From: TMP-24 sp046348855
GTDB lineage: Bacteria; Pseudomonadota; Alphaproteobacteria; Rhodobacterales; Rhodobacteraceae
DNA: 64,000 bases
Assembly (NCBI GenBank): GCA_046348855.1
Contig: JAXMDK010000001.1
Span: 1 to 64,000 of the forward strand
Reading direction: 5' to 3'
The position numbers and the translations under genes are program-made. The stretch's first letter is position 1; the number at the start of each line of letters is the position of its first letter. Of this stretch, positions 33,605 through 42,493 are shown one piece after another. The notes beneath the pieces were generated by a model that saw nothing but the letters and a program-made list of their open reading frames with translations, had not been told where the DNA came from and made no database searches.

Positions 33605-34543
33605 ATGAAACCCACGATCTATTTTGCCGCTGGCCCCGATGCGTGGGCGGAGTACGAAGCGCCGCTGCGGGCGGCGTTGAAGGCCGTGGGGATCGCGGCC
33701 GACCTGTCGGACCGCGCCCCGGCTCCCGAGGCGGTCGACTATATCGTCTATGCGCCCTCGTCGGGGATGAGCGACTTCACCCCCTATCGCCGCTGCAAGG
33801 CGGTGCTCAGCCTGTGGGCCGGGGTCGAGCGGATCGTCGGCAACCGGACCCTGACCCAGCCGCTGGCCCGGATGGTCAACTCCGAATTGACCGAGGGAAT
33901 GGTCGAATATGTGGTGGGCCATGTGCTGCGCCAACATCTGGGGATGGACGCCCATATCCACGGGCAGGACGGCGTCTGGCGCAACGACATCCTGTCGCCG
34001 CTGGCGCGCGAGCGGAAGGTGACGGTGCTGGGGCTGGGCGAGCTGGGCGCCGCCTCGGCCCGGGCGCTCGCGGGCCTGAACTTCGCGGTGGCGGGCTGGA
34101 GCCGGACACCGAAAGAGGTCGAGGGGATCGAATGCCTGTCCGGCGCGGCGGGGCTGGAGGCGGCGCTGCGGCGCGCCGAAATCCTTGTCCTGCTGATGCC
34201 GCTGACCGCCGAGACCGAAAACCTGCTGGACGCAAGGCGGTTGGCGTTGTTGCCCCGCGGGGCGGCGATCATCAATCCCGGTCGTGGCGGGCTGATCGAC
34301 GATGCGGCGCTGCTGGCGGCGCTCGAGTCCGGTCAGGTGGGGCAGGCGACGCTCGACGTGTTCCGCACCGAACCCCTGCCGAAGGATCACCCCTACTGGG
34401 CGCATCCGCGCGTCACCGTGACCCCGCACATCGCCGCCGACACACGGGTGCCGGGGGCCTGCGCCGTCCTGGCCGAGAATGTCCGGCGCGGCGAGGCCGG
34501 CGAGCCGCTCCTGTATCTCGTCGACCGGGTACGGGGCTACTGA
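33605..34543 (+). CDS. Glyoxylate/hydroxypyruvate reductase A-like 2-hydroxyacid dehydrogenase
   Basis: The 312-residue protein has the D-isomer 2-hydroxyacid dehydrogenase fold. The NAD-binding motif VTVLGLGELGAASARALA, the catalytic Arg segment NPGRGGLID and the HIAADTR histidine region are present. The closest pattern is GhrA, which reduces glyoxylate and hydroxypyruvate with NADPH. It begins 3 bp after rodA, so it is probably read from the same mRNA, although there is no functional link to cell shape. The third post-stop element follows. Confidence 0.9.
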   Translation: MKPTIYFAAGPDAWAEYEAPLRAALKAVGIAADLSDRAPAPEAVDYIVYAPSSGMSDFTPYRRCKAVLSLWAGVERIVGNRTLTQPLARMVNSELTEGMVEYVVGHVLRQHLGMDAHIHGQDGVWRNDILSPLARERKVTVLGLGELGAASARALAGLNFAVAGWSRTPKEVEGIECLSGAAGLEAALRRAEILVLLMPLTAETENLLDARRLALLPRGAAIINPGRGGLIDDAALLAALESGQVGQATLDVFRTEPLPKDHPYWAHPRVTVTPHIAADTRVPGACAVLAENVRRGEAGEPLLYLVDRVRGY

Positions 34544-34557
34544 GGCAGGCGCCGGTC

Positions 34558-34612
34558 GGGGAAGGCGCTGCCTCCCCGCGCCTCCTCCGGGGTATTTGGG
34601 CCAAAGTGAAAG
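34558..34612 (+). repeat. Post-stop hairpin + ATTTG element, copy 3
   Basis: A hairpin with one bulged A, GGGGAAGGC-GCT-GCCTCCCC (34558-34577), is followed by CCTCCGGGGTATTTGGGCCA and a purine-rich tail (34583-34612). Loop GCT and core match the copies at 3792 and 15316. It lies 15 bp after the reductase stop. Confidence 0.6.
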
Positions 34613-34638
34613 GGTATCGGGCGGGGCGGGCTGTCCCG

Positions 34639-35439
34639 TCAGCGCAGGCGCGGCGGGCGGGCGGGGTCGCTGCCGGGGGCGGCGGGCGCGGGGCGCGTTG
34701 CCGCAGGCGGCGGGCGGTGATCCACGGGCGGCAGCGGGATGGCCAGCGCGATCCGGTCGATCCCGGCGCGGCGAACCTCGGCCTCGGTCAGGAACAGCAC
34801 GTCGGCCCGGCCCTCGGCCACCCCGGAAAAGGTCAGCGCCTCGGCCCCGGCCTTGGCGAGCGCCGGTTCAGCCTCGGGGCGGGCCGATTCGAAGGCGAGC
34901 GTCAGGGTGCGCACCCCGCCATCGCCGAGGGCCGCGACCAGCCAGGCCCGGCGGGTCAGCCCGGCGGCGCCGGCCAGCGCCGCGGCGAGGCCGGCCGCCG
35001 CGCTGGCGGGAACGTCCGGGGCGGCCCAGCCCCGCGGCGCGGCCCGGCCGGGAGCCGGGCTCTCGGCCAGGCGCGCAGCCAGCCAGTCGACGGTTTCGGC
35101 CGGCATCAGGAAGGCCCCGGCCTCGGTTTCGAAATTCACGCCCAGCGACAGGCTCTGTCCGGCCATCAGCGACAGGATCACCCGGCCGGGCAGGGCGGCA
35201 TAGGGCTGGGGCTGGCCGGAAAAGGCGGCGAGGCGGTCCTCGTCCTCGAAGGCCAGCAGGAGCGGGCCGTCGGCGGCGTCGATCACCAGCGGGTCAAGCT
35301 GGTCGCCGGCCGGTTCGCGCGCCAGGGCAAGGCACAGTTCGCTGGCGGCGAGCGTCCGGTAATAGGCAAGCCGCGCCGCCGCGTCGTCGGGGGCGGTGGT
35401 CATGGCCCGGTGGGCGGCGGCAAGCGGTGTTTCATCCAT
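34639..35439 (-). CDS. SseB-family protein
   Basis: The ATG at 35439 gives 266 residues and overlaps the glycosylase gene by 8 bp. There are two SseB-like N-terminal modules: LPRLAYYRTLAASELCLALA style helix, then LVIDAADGPLLLAFEDEDRL, and later FETEAGAFLMPAETVDWLAA. The C-terminal part (about 150-266) is Ala/Pro-rich and contains a second alpha-beta segment. SseB proteins are of uncertain function; some affect sulphur-transfer or serine sensitivity. Coupling with a DNA glycosylase gene is seen in related genomes. Confidence 0.75.
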   Translation of the reverse strand: MDETPLAAAHRAMTTAPDDAAARLAYYRTLAASELCLALAREPAGDQLDPLVIDAADGPLLLAFEDEDRLAAFSGQPQPYAALPGRVILSLMAGQSLSLGVNFETEAGAFLMPAETVDWLAARLAESPAPGRAAPRGWAAPDVPASAAAGLAAALAGAAGLTRRAWLVAALGDGGVRTLTLAFESARPEAEPALAKAGAEALTFSGVAEGRADVLFLTEAEVRRAGIDRIALAIPLPPVDHRPPPAATRPAPAAPGSDPARPPRLR

Positions 35440-36040
35440 CGGCAAGGGCCTTCTGCACCCGGTCGCGCAGCACCGGCAGAAGCTCGGTGGCAAACCAGGG
35501 ATTGCGGTTCAGCCATCCGCTATTGCGCCATGACGGATGGGGCAAGGGGATTGTCGCGGGCGGCATGTCGCGCCAGCGGGCGATCGTGGCGTCGACGCCC
35601 CCGGCGGTCAGGTCCGGGCCAAGGTGCCAGCGCAGGGCCGGGCCGCCGAGGATCAGGGTCAAGCGGACGCCGACCAGGGCCTCCGTCACCGGCGCGCGCC
35701 AAGTGGCGGCGCAGATCGGCGGCGGCGGCAGATCCTTGCCCTCGGCATTGTAGCCGGGAAAGCAGAGCGCCATCGGCAGGAAGGCGATGCGGCGGCGATC
35801 CCAGAAGGTGGCCTCGTCGATGCCCATCCAGTCGCGCAGCCGCTGGCCGGATGGATCGTCGAACGGCCGGCCCGACCGGTGGACGCGCAGGCCCGGCGCC
35901 TGGCCGGCGACCAGGATGCGCGCGCCATCGGCGAACCAGGCGACCGGGCGGGGTTCGTGGGCGGTGGCGGTCGCCGCGAACCGGTCCGCGCAGATGCGGC
36001 AGCCGGCGATACGGGCCTGAAGATCGGCAAGTCGGGTCAC
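35432..36040 (-). CDS. Uracil-DNA glycosylase family protein (family 4/5-like)
   Basis: This 202-residue protein has the UDG superfamily motifs GQAPGLRVHRSGRPF (motif A) and HPSWRNSGW (motif B). The likely iron-sulphur ligands are GCRICAD and LCFPG with PPPICAATW, as in UdgX/family 4 type enzymes. It should remove uracil from DNA for base-excision repair, although the exact specificity of this branch is unclear. It is the first gene of a two-gene operon with the SseB-like gene. Confidence 0.87.
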   Translation of the reverse strand: MTRLADLQARIAGCRICADRFAATATAHEPRPVAWFADGARILVAGQAPGLRVHRSGRPFDDPSGQRLRDWMGIDEATFWDRRRIAFLPMALCFPGYNAEGKDLPPPPICAATWRAPVTEALVGVRLTLILGGPALRWHLGPDLTAGGVDATIARWRDMPPATIPLPHPSWRNSGWLNRNPWFATELLPVLRDRVQKALADG

Positions 36041-36182
36041 ATGTGTGCCTTTCCTGCATCATCTGCCACGGGCCGGCCGGGCAAGGCAAGCCCGGCTTCG
36101 GTTGCCCGCCCCGCGCGTTTCCACTAAGCGGGGGGCGAAACGCCGGCCCACCCGCCGGCAGGCCATCGGCAAGGGGAATCGC

Positions 36183-37436
36183 ATGTATCGCGTCTGGGAC
36201 TATGTCTCGGCCTATTCGCTCCTGCTGGTGGCCGGCGCACTGGCGGCGCTGGTCTGGGCCAACGTCGACCCCGACAGCTATCACGCGCTGGCCCATCTGG
36301 TGCTGGTCGAGGATTTCCCGATCGGCGAGGCCCAGGCCGAGGGCGGCTCGGTCCAGCATGTGCTAACCCTGCATTTCCTGGTCAACGACGTGTTCATGGC
36401 CTTTTTCTTCGCCATAGCCGGCAAGGAAGTGTGGGAGGCGCTGATCCTCGAACAGGGATCGCTGCGCGGGCGCAAGGCGCTGACGCCGCTGATCGCCACG
36501 GCGGGCGGCATGGCCGGGCCGGTGGCGGTCTATCTGGGGCTGGCGGCCTGGCTGGGCATCCTGAGGGAGGTCGGACATGGCTGGGCGGTGCCGACCGCGA
36601 CCGACATCGCCTTTTCCTACCTGGCAGGGCGGCTGGTCTTTGGCGCGGGCCACCCGGCGATCCGGTTCCTGCTGCTCTTGGCCATCGCCGACGATGCGGC
36701 GGGGCTGGTGATCCTGGCGCTTTTCTATCCGACGGCGGAGTTGCAGCCCGCGTGGCTGTTGCTGTCGGGCGGGGCCTCGCTGGCGGTGTTTCTGGCCGCC
36801 AACTGGCTGCCGCGCCATCTGGATCGTGGCCGCCCGTTGCGCCCGGTGTCGACCTGGGTGCGCCGGCGGCTGGGCTTCTGGCCCTATCTTCTGGCCGGGG
36901 CGGCAAGCTGGTACGGGTTCCAGCAGGCCGGCATCCATCCGGCGCTGGGGCTTCTGCCGGTGATTCCGGCGATCCCGCACGCCGACCGCGCCTTCGGCGT
37001 CTTTGCCGAGGCCGAGGCGCATCTGCACGATCTTCTGAACACCATCGAGCACGCGCTGAAACGGCCGGTCGAGGTGGTGCTGTTCTTCTTCGGGCTGATG
37101 AATGCCGGGGTCGCGTTCGGCGCCATCGGCGCGCCGACCTGGCTGGTGCTGCTGGGGCTGGTGGTGGGCAAGCCCCTGGGCATCTTCGGTTTTGGCTGGC
37201 TGGCAGCGCGGGTGCTGGGGCTGGGCCTGCCGAAAGGGATGCGGCTGGCGGATCTGGCGGTGGTGGGCTGCGTGGCGGCGATCGGCTTCACGGTGGCGCT
37301 GTTCGTGGCGACGGTGGCCTTCGATCCCGGCCCCCTGCAGGACGCGGCCAAGATGGGCGCGCTCTTCAGTTTCGCGGCGATGGGGCTCTCCTTGGTGGCG
37401 GGGCGGCTGGCGCGGGTGCGCAAGGTCGACGGCTGA
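36183..37436 (+). CDS. nhaA: Na+/H+ antiporter NhaA
   Basis: The ATG at 36183 (AAGGGGAATCGC upstream) gives 417 residues and about twelve helices. The ion-binding Asp pair is in LLLAIADDAAGLVILALF, and the GWAVPTATDIAFSYLA segment is the conserved helix IV region. NhaA expels Na+ in exchange for 2 H+ in the inner membrane for pH and salt homeostasis. It stands alone. The frame upstream of the ATG overlaps the divergent glycosylase gene. Confidence 0.96.
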   Translation: MYRVWDYVSAYSLLLVAGALAALVWANVDPDSYHALAHLVLVEDFPIGEAQAEGGSVQHVLTLHFLVNDVFMAFFFAIAGKEVWEALILEQGSLRGRKALTPLIATAGGMAGPVAVYLGLAAWLGILREVGHGWAVPTATDIAFSYLAGRLVFGAGHPAIRFLLLLAIADDAAGLVILALFYPTAELQPAWLLLSGGASLAVFLAANWLPRHLDRGRPLRPVSTWVRRRLGFWPYLLAGAASWYGFQQAGIHPALGLLPVIPAIPHADRAFGVFAEAEAHLHDLLNTIEHALKRPVEVVLFFFGLMNAGVAFGAIGAPTWLVLLGLVVGKPLGIFGFGWLAARVLGLGLPKGMRLADLAVVGCVAAIGFTVALFVATVAFDPGPLQDAAKMGALFSFAAMGLSLVAGRLARVRKVDG

Positions 37437-37516
37437 GCCGGGCCCCGGCGGCCGCCAGGGGGCTTGCGGGCTGTAAATTCCCGTTGGCATGGGCCATAAT
37501 CTGACCCAAAAGGAGT

Positions 37517-37548
37517 TGTAGGCAGGTCGTTAACGAACTTGTCCTACA
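37517..37548. promoter_or_regulatory. Imperfect dyad upstream of the capsule-export genes
   Basis: TGTAGG (37517-37522) and CCTACA (37543-37548) face each other around an inner perfect 8-bp palindrome CGTTAACG (37528-37535). It is about 29 bp before the ABC gene ATG, in the 140-bp intergenic region. It could be an operator or an RNA hairpin in the leader; the binding protein is unknown. Confidence 0.4.
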
Positions 37549-37576
37549 CCGAGGGGGACAGAGGCCAGGGCGGGCG

Positions 37577-38230
37577 ATGCTCGAATTTGTAAACGTCAGC
37601 AAGTCTTTCTGGACCGGACGGCAGCGGAAGGTGATCCTCGACCGCGCGACCTTTCGGGTCGAACTCGGCAATTCGATGGGGATTCTCGCCCGCAACGGCA
37701 CCGGCAAGACCACGATCATGAACATGATGGCGGGGCTGGAAAAGCCCGACGAAGGCCATATCCGCAAAAGCTGCCGAGTGTCCTTTCCGCTGGGTTTCAT
37801 GGGCGGCGTCGCCAACCAGCATACCGCCTGCGAAAATTCGCGCTTCATCGCCCGGCTCTACGGGCTCGATCCCGACTATGTCGAAGCCTTCTGCCGCTGG
37901 GTCTGCGGGCTGGAGGAATATTTCGACATGCCCCTGTCGACCTACAGTTCGGGGATGAAATCGCGCTTTTCCTTCTCGCTGCTGCTGGCGCTCGAGTTCG
38001 ACATCTACCTGATCGACGAAGGCATGCCCGGCACCGCCGATGTCGAGTTCAACCGCAAGGCCGGCACCATCCTGCGCGACCGGCTGGCCAATGCGACGGT
38101 CATCGTCGTGTCGCACCAGGCCAGCACCCTGGAACGGTTCTGCCGGTCTGGCGCGGTCTTGCGCGACGGGCGGCTGACCATGTACGAGACCCTGGAAGAA
38201 GCGAAGTGGCACTATGAACACGCCGCCTAG
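37577..38230 (+). CDS. Capsule polysaccharide export ATPase, KpsT-like
   Basis: The 217-residue ABC ATPase is the short KpsT/BexA type. The P-loop reads ILARNGTGKTT (the first Gly of GxxGxGKT is Ala), the signature is YSSGMKSRFSF, and Walker B is IYLIDEGMPGTAD. The H-loop is VVSHQ. With a KpsM permease it would export a capsular polysaccharide. No kpsM lies next to it. The start of the KpsE-like gene overlaps its end by 17 bp. An imperfect dyad precedes it. Confidence 0.88.
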   Translation: MLEFVNVSKSFWTGRQRKVILDRATFRVELGNSMGILARNGTGKTTIMNMMAGLEKPDEGHIRKSCRVSFPLGFMGGVANQHTACENSRFIARLYGLDPDYVEAFCRWVCGLEEYFDMPLSTYSSGMKSRFSFSLLLALEFDIYLIDEGMPGTADVEFNRKAGTILRDRLANATVIVVSHQASTLERFCRSGAVLRDGRLTMYETLEEAKWHYEHAA

Positions 38231-39908
38231 CGTGACCCGGTTTAGGGTGCGCAAGATCGTCGTCCCGCCGAAGGCCGCCGTGGCGGACGGGCAGGACATG
38301 CCCTTTGCCCCGGCGCCCGAAGATGACGGGTTCGGCGATCTGAGCCTGACCCGCGAACCCGCTGCCGAGGCGGCGAGCGAGCCTGTTGCCGCGGCGGCAA
38401 CGCCGGCCGAACCCGCACCGGCGCCCGGTACGGCGGCCAAGCCCCCCGCAGGCGATCTTGCCGCCGAGCTCGAGGCGGTCCGCGGCGAAGGGCTGACGGC
38501 GCGCAACCTGCGCACCGCCCGCCGCGTCGCGCTCGCCCACGGGATCGAGGCCGGTTCCGACCACGAAGCGGTGCTGCTGTTGCGCCGTAAGGGGATCGAT
38601 CCGTTCGTGCGCGCCTCGATCCGCGACATGGTCCAGAACGAACTGCCGGCGCCGCCCAAGTCCGACCTGCCGGCGCGGGTGCCGCCCAGCCAGCTGCCGA
38701 AGAAGGTGCCGGATCCGGGCCGCAACCTGCCGGTTCCCGACGTCACCTCCGAAGCCGAGCGGGTGCGCGCGATCATGGCGATGCAGCGCGACATCGTGCG
38801 CCGCCGCCAGCGCAACTTCATGCTGCTCATGGCGCGGCTGGCCTTCTTCGTGTTCTTCCCGACCTTCCTGGCCGGGGTCTACTACGCGAAATATGCCACG
38901 CCGCTCTATGCGACGGTGTCGTCCTTCCAGATCCAGCAGGCGGACCCGATGGGCGGCCTGTCCAGTATCGGATCGATGTTCCGCGGCACCCAGTTCGCCA
39001 CCTCGAAGGACGACATCGCGGTGCAGGCCTACCTGCAATCGCGCGATGCGATGCTGAAGCTCGACCAGGCGCTGGGCTTCAAGGCCCAGTTCAGCCAGCC
39101 GTCGATCGACCCCCTGCAGCGGCTGGCGGCCGGCGCGACCGACGAGGACGCCTACAAGCTGTATCGGCGCAACGTGAAGATCGCCTATGATCCGACCGAG
39201 GGCCTGATCAAGATGGAGGTCCTCGCCCCCGATCCCCAGGTCAGCGAGGCCTATTCCAAGGAGCTGATCCGCCTGGCCGAAGATCAGGTCAACCAGCTGA
39301 CCGAGCGGGTCCGCGACGACCAGATGGAGGGTGCGCGCACCAGCTACCGGGATGCCGAGGCCAAGATGCAGGCCGCCCAGCAGAAGGTGCTGGACCTGCA
39401 ACAGAAGCAGGGCGTGCTCGACCCCAAGGTCGAGACCCAGATCATGATGACCGAGGTCGCGGAGCTGGAAAAGACCATCCGCGTCAAGCAGCTGGAACTG
39501 GATCAGCTGAACGCCAACCCCAAGCCGAACAAGGCGCGGGTCGACGGCGTGACCGGCGACATCAGCCGGCTTCAGGCGCAGCTGACCGACCTGCGCCGGC
39601 AGATGACCGAAGGCAGCAGCAGCGAGGAATCGATGGCCCAGGTCACGGGCGAGCTGCGCTTTGCCGAGACCGAGCTTCAGACGCGCCAGCAGATGCTGGC
39701 CGCCGCGCTCCAGCAGGTCGAGACCGCCCGCATCGAGGCCAACCGCCAGGTCCGCTATCTGGCGACCTCGGTCGCCCCGGTGGCCGAGGACATGCCCGCC
39801 TATCCGCGCGTCTTCGAAGATACGGCTCTGGCCTTCCTGATCTTCGCGGGCATATATCTGATGCTGTCGCTGACAGCGTCGATCCTGCGCGAGCAGGTGA
39901 CTTCGTAA
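38214..39908 (+). CDS. Capsule export inner-membrane protein, KpsE/Wzz-type
   Basis: The 564-residue protein has a long Ala/Pro-rich cytosolic N-terminus (about 1-195), one membrane helix (about 203-222: LLMARLAFFVFFPTFLAGVY) and a large periplasmic part with a coiled coil (about 340-520: YRDAEAKMQAAQQKVLDLQQ). A second helix (about 540-560) closes it. This is the polysaccharide co-polymerase layout that bridges inner-membrane export to the outer-membrane channel. It is co-transcribed with the KpsT-like gene and followed by kdsA after 9 bp. The cytosolic extension is longer than in KpsE of E. coli. Confidence 0.87.
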   Translation: MNTPPSVTRFRVRKIVVPPKAAVADGQDMPFAPAPEDDGFGDLSLTREPAAEAASEPVAAAATPAEPAPAPGTAAKPPAGDLAAELEAVRGEGLTARNLRTARRVALAHGIEAGSDHEAVLLLRRKGIDPFVRASIRDMVQNELPAPPKSDLPARVPPSQLPKKVPDPGRNLPVPDVTSEAERVRAIMAMQRDIVRRRQRNFMLLMARLAFFVFFPTFLAGVYYAKYATPLYATVSSFQIQQADPMGGLSSIGSMFRGTQFATSKDDIAVQAYLQSRDAMLKLDQALGFKAQFSQPSIDPLQRLAAGATDEDAYKLYRRNVKIAYDPTEGLIKMEVLAPDPQVSEAYSKELIRLAEDQVNQLTERVRDDQMEGARTSYRDAEAKMQAAQQKVLDLQQKQGVLDPKVETQIMMTEVAELEKTIRVKQLELDQLNANPKPNKARVDGVTGDISRLQAQLTDLRRQMTEGSSSEESMAQVTGELRFAETELQTRQQMLAAALQQVETARIEANRQVRYLATSVAPVAEDMPAYPRVFEDTALAFLIFAGIYLMLSLTASILREQVTS

Positions 39909-39917
39909 GGATCTCGA

Positions 39918-40760
39918 ATGACCGTGATGAAAGACGTGGCCTTCGGCAAGGTGACCGCAGGCAATGATCGGCCCTTGCTGCTGATCGGCGGGCCCTGCCA
40001 GCTGGAAACGGCCGACCATGCCCAGATGATCGCCGGCCGCCTTGCCGAGGCCTGCGCGGCCGCGGGCGCCCAATATGTGTTCAAGGCCAGCTATGACAAG
40101 GCCAACCGCACCTCGGTGTCCGGCCGGCGCGGGGTGGGGATCGACGCCGGGCTGAAGATCCTCGGCGATCTGCGCAAGGCTCTGGGCATTCCGGTCCTGA
40201 CCGACGTGCACGACCCCGAACAGGCCCGCGCCGCCGCGGCGGTGGTCGACGTGATCCAGATCCCGGCCTTCCTTTGCCGCCAGACCGACCTGCTGATCGC
40301 CGCCGGGCAAACCGGCGCGGCGGTCAACATCAAGAAGGGCCAGTTCCTTGCGCCGTGGGACATGGAAAATGTCGCCGCCAAGGTCGCATCCACCGGCAAT
40401 GACCGCATCCTCCTGACCGAGCGTGGCGTGTCGTTCGGCTACAACACGCTGGTCGCCGACATGCGCGCCCTGCCGACGATGGCCAAGACCGGCTATCCGG
40501 TGATCATGGACGCGACCCATTCGGTCCAGCAGCCCGGCGGGCTGGGCGGCGCCTCGGGCGGCCAGCGCGAGTTCGCCCCGGCGATGGCCCGCGCCGCGGT
40601 CAGCCTGGGCATCGCCGGGGTGTTCATCGAGACCCACCAGGACCCCGACCGTTCGCCCTCGGACGGGCCGAACATGGTGCCTTTGGCCAACATGCCGAAA
40701 CTGATCGACCTTCTGATGCGGATCGACCGGATCGCCAAGGCGGAGCCGCTAAGAGTCTGA
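39918..40760 (+). CDS. kdsA: 3-deoxy-8-phosphooctulonate (Kdo-8-P) synthase
   Basis: The 280-residue enzyme has the signature IGGPCQLETADHAQMIA, the substrate loop KASYDKANRTSV, and later VIMDATHSVQQPGGLGGASG. It condenses PEP and arabinose-5-phosphate to Kdo-8-P in the cytosol. Kdo serves the LPS core and the poly-Kdo linker of group 2-type capsules. Its position directly after capsule-export genes supports the latter link here. Catalytic residues look complete. Confidence 0.96.
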   Translation: MTVMKDVAFGKVTAGNDRPLLLIGGPCQLETADHAQMIAGRLAEACAAAGAQYVFKASYDKANRTSVSGRRGVGIDAGLKILGDLRKALGIPVLTDVHDPEQARAAAAVVDVIQIPAFLCRQTDLLIAAGQTGAAVNIKKGQFLAPWDMENVAAKVASTGNDRILLTERGVSFGYNTLVADMRALPTMAKTGYPVIMDATHSVQQPGGLGGASGGQREFAPAMARAAVSLGIAGVFIETHQDPDRSPSDGPNMVPLANMPKLIDLLMRIDRIAKAEPLRV

Positions 40761-40876
40761 TCGCACTGCGTTTGCCATTGCTGGTAGTTCCGGCGATGGC
40801 GGAGGTTGGCGCGCCCGCCCTTGCGGTGCCTCGTCCGAATCCATCAGACCAGCCTCGCCATGCTGGTCCGGCCGCC

Positions 40877-40930
40877 TCCCGTCTTTCGTTGACAAATATC
40901 CTCGGGGGCGGGGGGCAGACAGCCCCCCGC
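40877..40930 (-). repeat. Post-stop hairpin + ATATTTG element, copy 4
   Basis: On the minus strand, 25 bp after the flavoprotein stop, there is a 9-bp hairpin (arms 40930-40922 and 40916-40908). It is followed by CCCCCGAGGATATTTGTCAA and a purine-rich tail (40905-40877). This is the only copy on the minus strand and again follows a stop codon directly. Confidence 0.6.
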
Positions 40931-40954
40931 TTCGGCGGCAATTTGGTGCGAATC

Positions 40955-42145
40955 CTATACCGCCTGTCCCGCCGCCCAACCCGAGGACCAGGCCCACTGG
41001 AAATTGTAGCCGCCGAGCCAGCCGGTCACGTCGACCACCTCGCCAATGAAATGCAGCCCCGGCACCCGTCGCGCCTCAAAGGTGCGGGCATCTAGTTCGT
41101 CGGTCGAGACCCCGCCCAGCGTCACCTCGGCGGTGCGGTAGCCTTCGCTGCCCTGCGGCGTGACCTGCCAGCGGTGGATCGCCGCCGCCAGCCGTTCCAA
41201 AGCGGCGTTCGGCAGGTCGGCGAGCCGCCCGCCCGCCTGTCCGCCTGCGATGCCGGTCCGGTCGAGGATCAGCCCGGCCAGCCGCTCCGGCACCAGCCGC
41301 GCCAGCGCCCGGCCCGGCGAGATCCGCCCCTCGGAGGCCCGCCACACCTTCAGTTCGGCCAGCGCGTCGCGCCCATCGGCCAGATCGACGGTGATCGGCT
41401 CGCCCTCGCGCCAGTAGCTGCTGATCTGCAGGATCGACGGGCCGGACAGGCCGCGATGGGTGAAAAGTAGCCCCTCGGCAAAGCCGGTGCGGCCGTGGCT
41501 GACGCGGGCCGCGACCGACAGGCCGGCCAGCGGTCGCGTCTGGGCCAGGATATCCTCGCCGAAGGTCAGCGGCACCAGGCCGGGCCGCGTCGGCACCTCG
41601 GCCAGGCCGAACTGGTCGGCGATCTGGTAGCCAAGCCCGCTGGCCCCCATCTTCGGGATCGACCGCCCGCCGGTCGCCACCACCAGCCTTTCGGCAGCGA
41701 AGAGGCCCTGGTCGGTCTCGACCTCGAACCCCGCGCCAAGGCCGACGGCCCGGACGGCGGTGCGCAGGTGCAGCGCCACCCCAGCCGCCGTCATGTCCGC
41801 CAGCAGCAGCCCAACGATCTGGGTGGCGCTGCCGTCGCAGAAGAGCTGGCCCAGCGTCTTTTCGTGCCAGGCGATGCCGGCCCGGTCAATCCGTTCGATG
41901 AAATGCGCCGGCGTGAACCGGCTGAGCGCCGAGAGCGCAAAGCGCGGATTGGCCGACAGGAACCGTTCGGGGGCGAGGCTCAGGTTGGTGAAGTTGCAGC
42001 GCCCGCCGCCCGAGATGCGGATCTTCTCGCCGGCCCGCGCCGCATGGTCAATCAGCACCACCCGCCGCCCGCGCCGGGCCGCCTCGATGGCGCAGAACAT
42101 GCCGGCGGCCCCGGCGCCGAGGATCAGGACATCGCATTTGCGCAT
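40955..42145 (-). CDS. FAD-dependent oxidoreductase, HI0933/YhiN family
   Basis: This 396-residue flavoprotein has an N-terminal FAD motif DVLILGAGAAGMFCAIEAAR, the GGGRCNFTN segment typical of HI0933, an AERLVVATGGRSIPKMGASG loop, and a C-terminal GLHFIGEVVDVTGWLGGYNF. The family includes BaiN-type bile acid dehydrogenases and uncharacterised reductases. The substrate is unknown. It is monocistronic and followed by a post-stop element on its own strand. Confidence 0.9.
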   Translation of the reverse strand: MRKCDVLILGAGAAGMFCAIEAARRGRRVVLIDHAARAGEKIRISGGGRCNFTNLSLAPERFLSANPRFALSALSRFTPAHFIERIDRAGIAWHEKTLGQLFCDGSATQIVGLLLADMTAAGVALHLRTAVRAVGLGAGFEVETDQGLFAAERLVVATGGRSIPKMGASGLGYQIADQFGLAEVPTRPGLVPLTFGEDILAQTRPLAGLSVAARVSHGRTGFAEGLLFTHRGLSGPSILQISSYWREGEPITVDLADGRDALAELKVWRASEGRISPGRALARLVPERLAGLILDRTGIAGGQAGGRLADLPNAALERLAAAIHRWQVTPQGSEGYRTAEVTLGGVSTDELDARTFEARRVPGLHFIGEVVDVTGWLGGYNFQWAWSSGWAAGQAV

Positions 42146-42246
42146 GCCCCCCGATAGCCGCCCGGCCGGGCGCGATCAACGCGCAAAACGCGCGCGATTT
42201 TGGACTTGCGGCTTGCCGGGGCCTTGGTTATGAACCCGCCACGAGT

Positions 42247-42321
<75 letters not shown>

Positions 42322-42493
42322 GCCTTCCTGCCCGACCAGAGACATGATGACGCACTGCCGGAATCCTCCGTCCTTCCGCGGGGTTGCGCGCGGCTTCGGC
42401 ATAGCCGAGACGTAGGTTCGCGCACGGAATCCGGGCCGGAATTGCCCCATTCTCTGTTTGCGCTTTCGGGGATTGGTGATTGCGGGTGGGCGC

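Noticed and set aside
33643..36366. 907-residue open frame on the plus strand
   Set aside because: It crosses the reductase gene in another frame and the opposite-strand SseB and glycosylase genes; no protein family is visible.
38100..40637. 845-residue open frame on the minus strand
   Set aside because: It is antisense to the KpsE-like gene and kdsA, both with clear family motifs.
42322..42493. Possible attL core repeat beside tRNA-Gln
   Set aside because: No second copy of the tRNA 3' end was found in the rest of the window, so an attachment site cannot be claimed.
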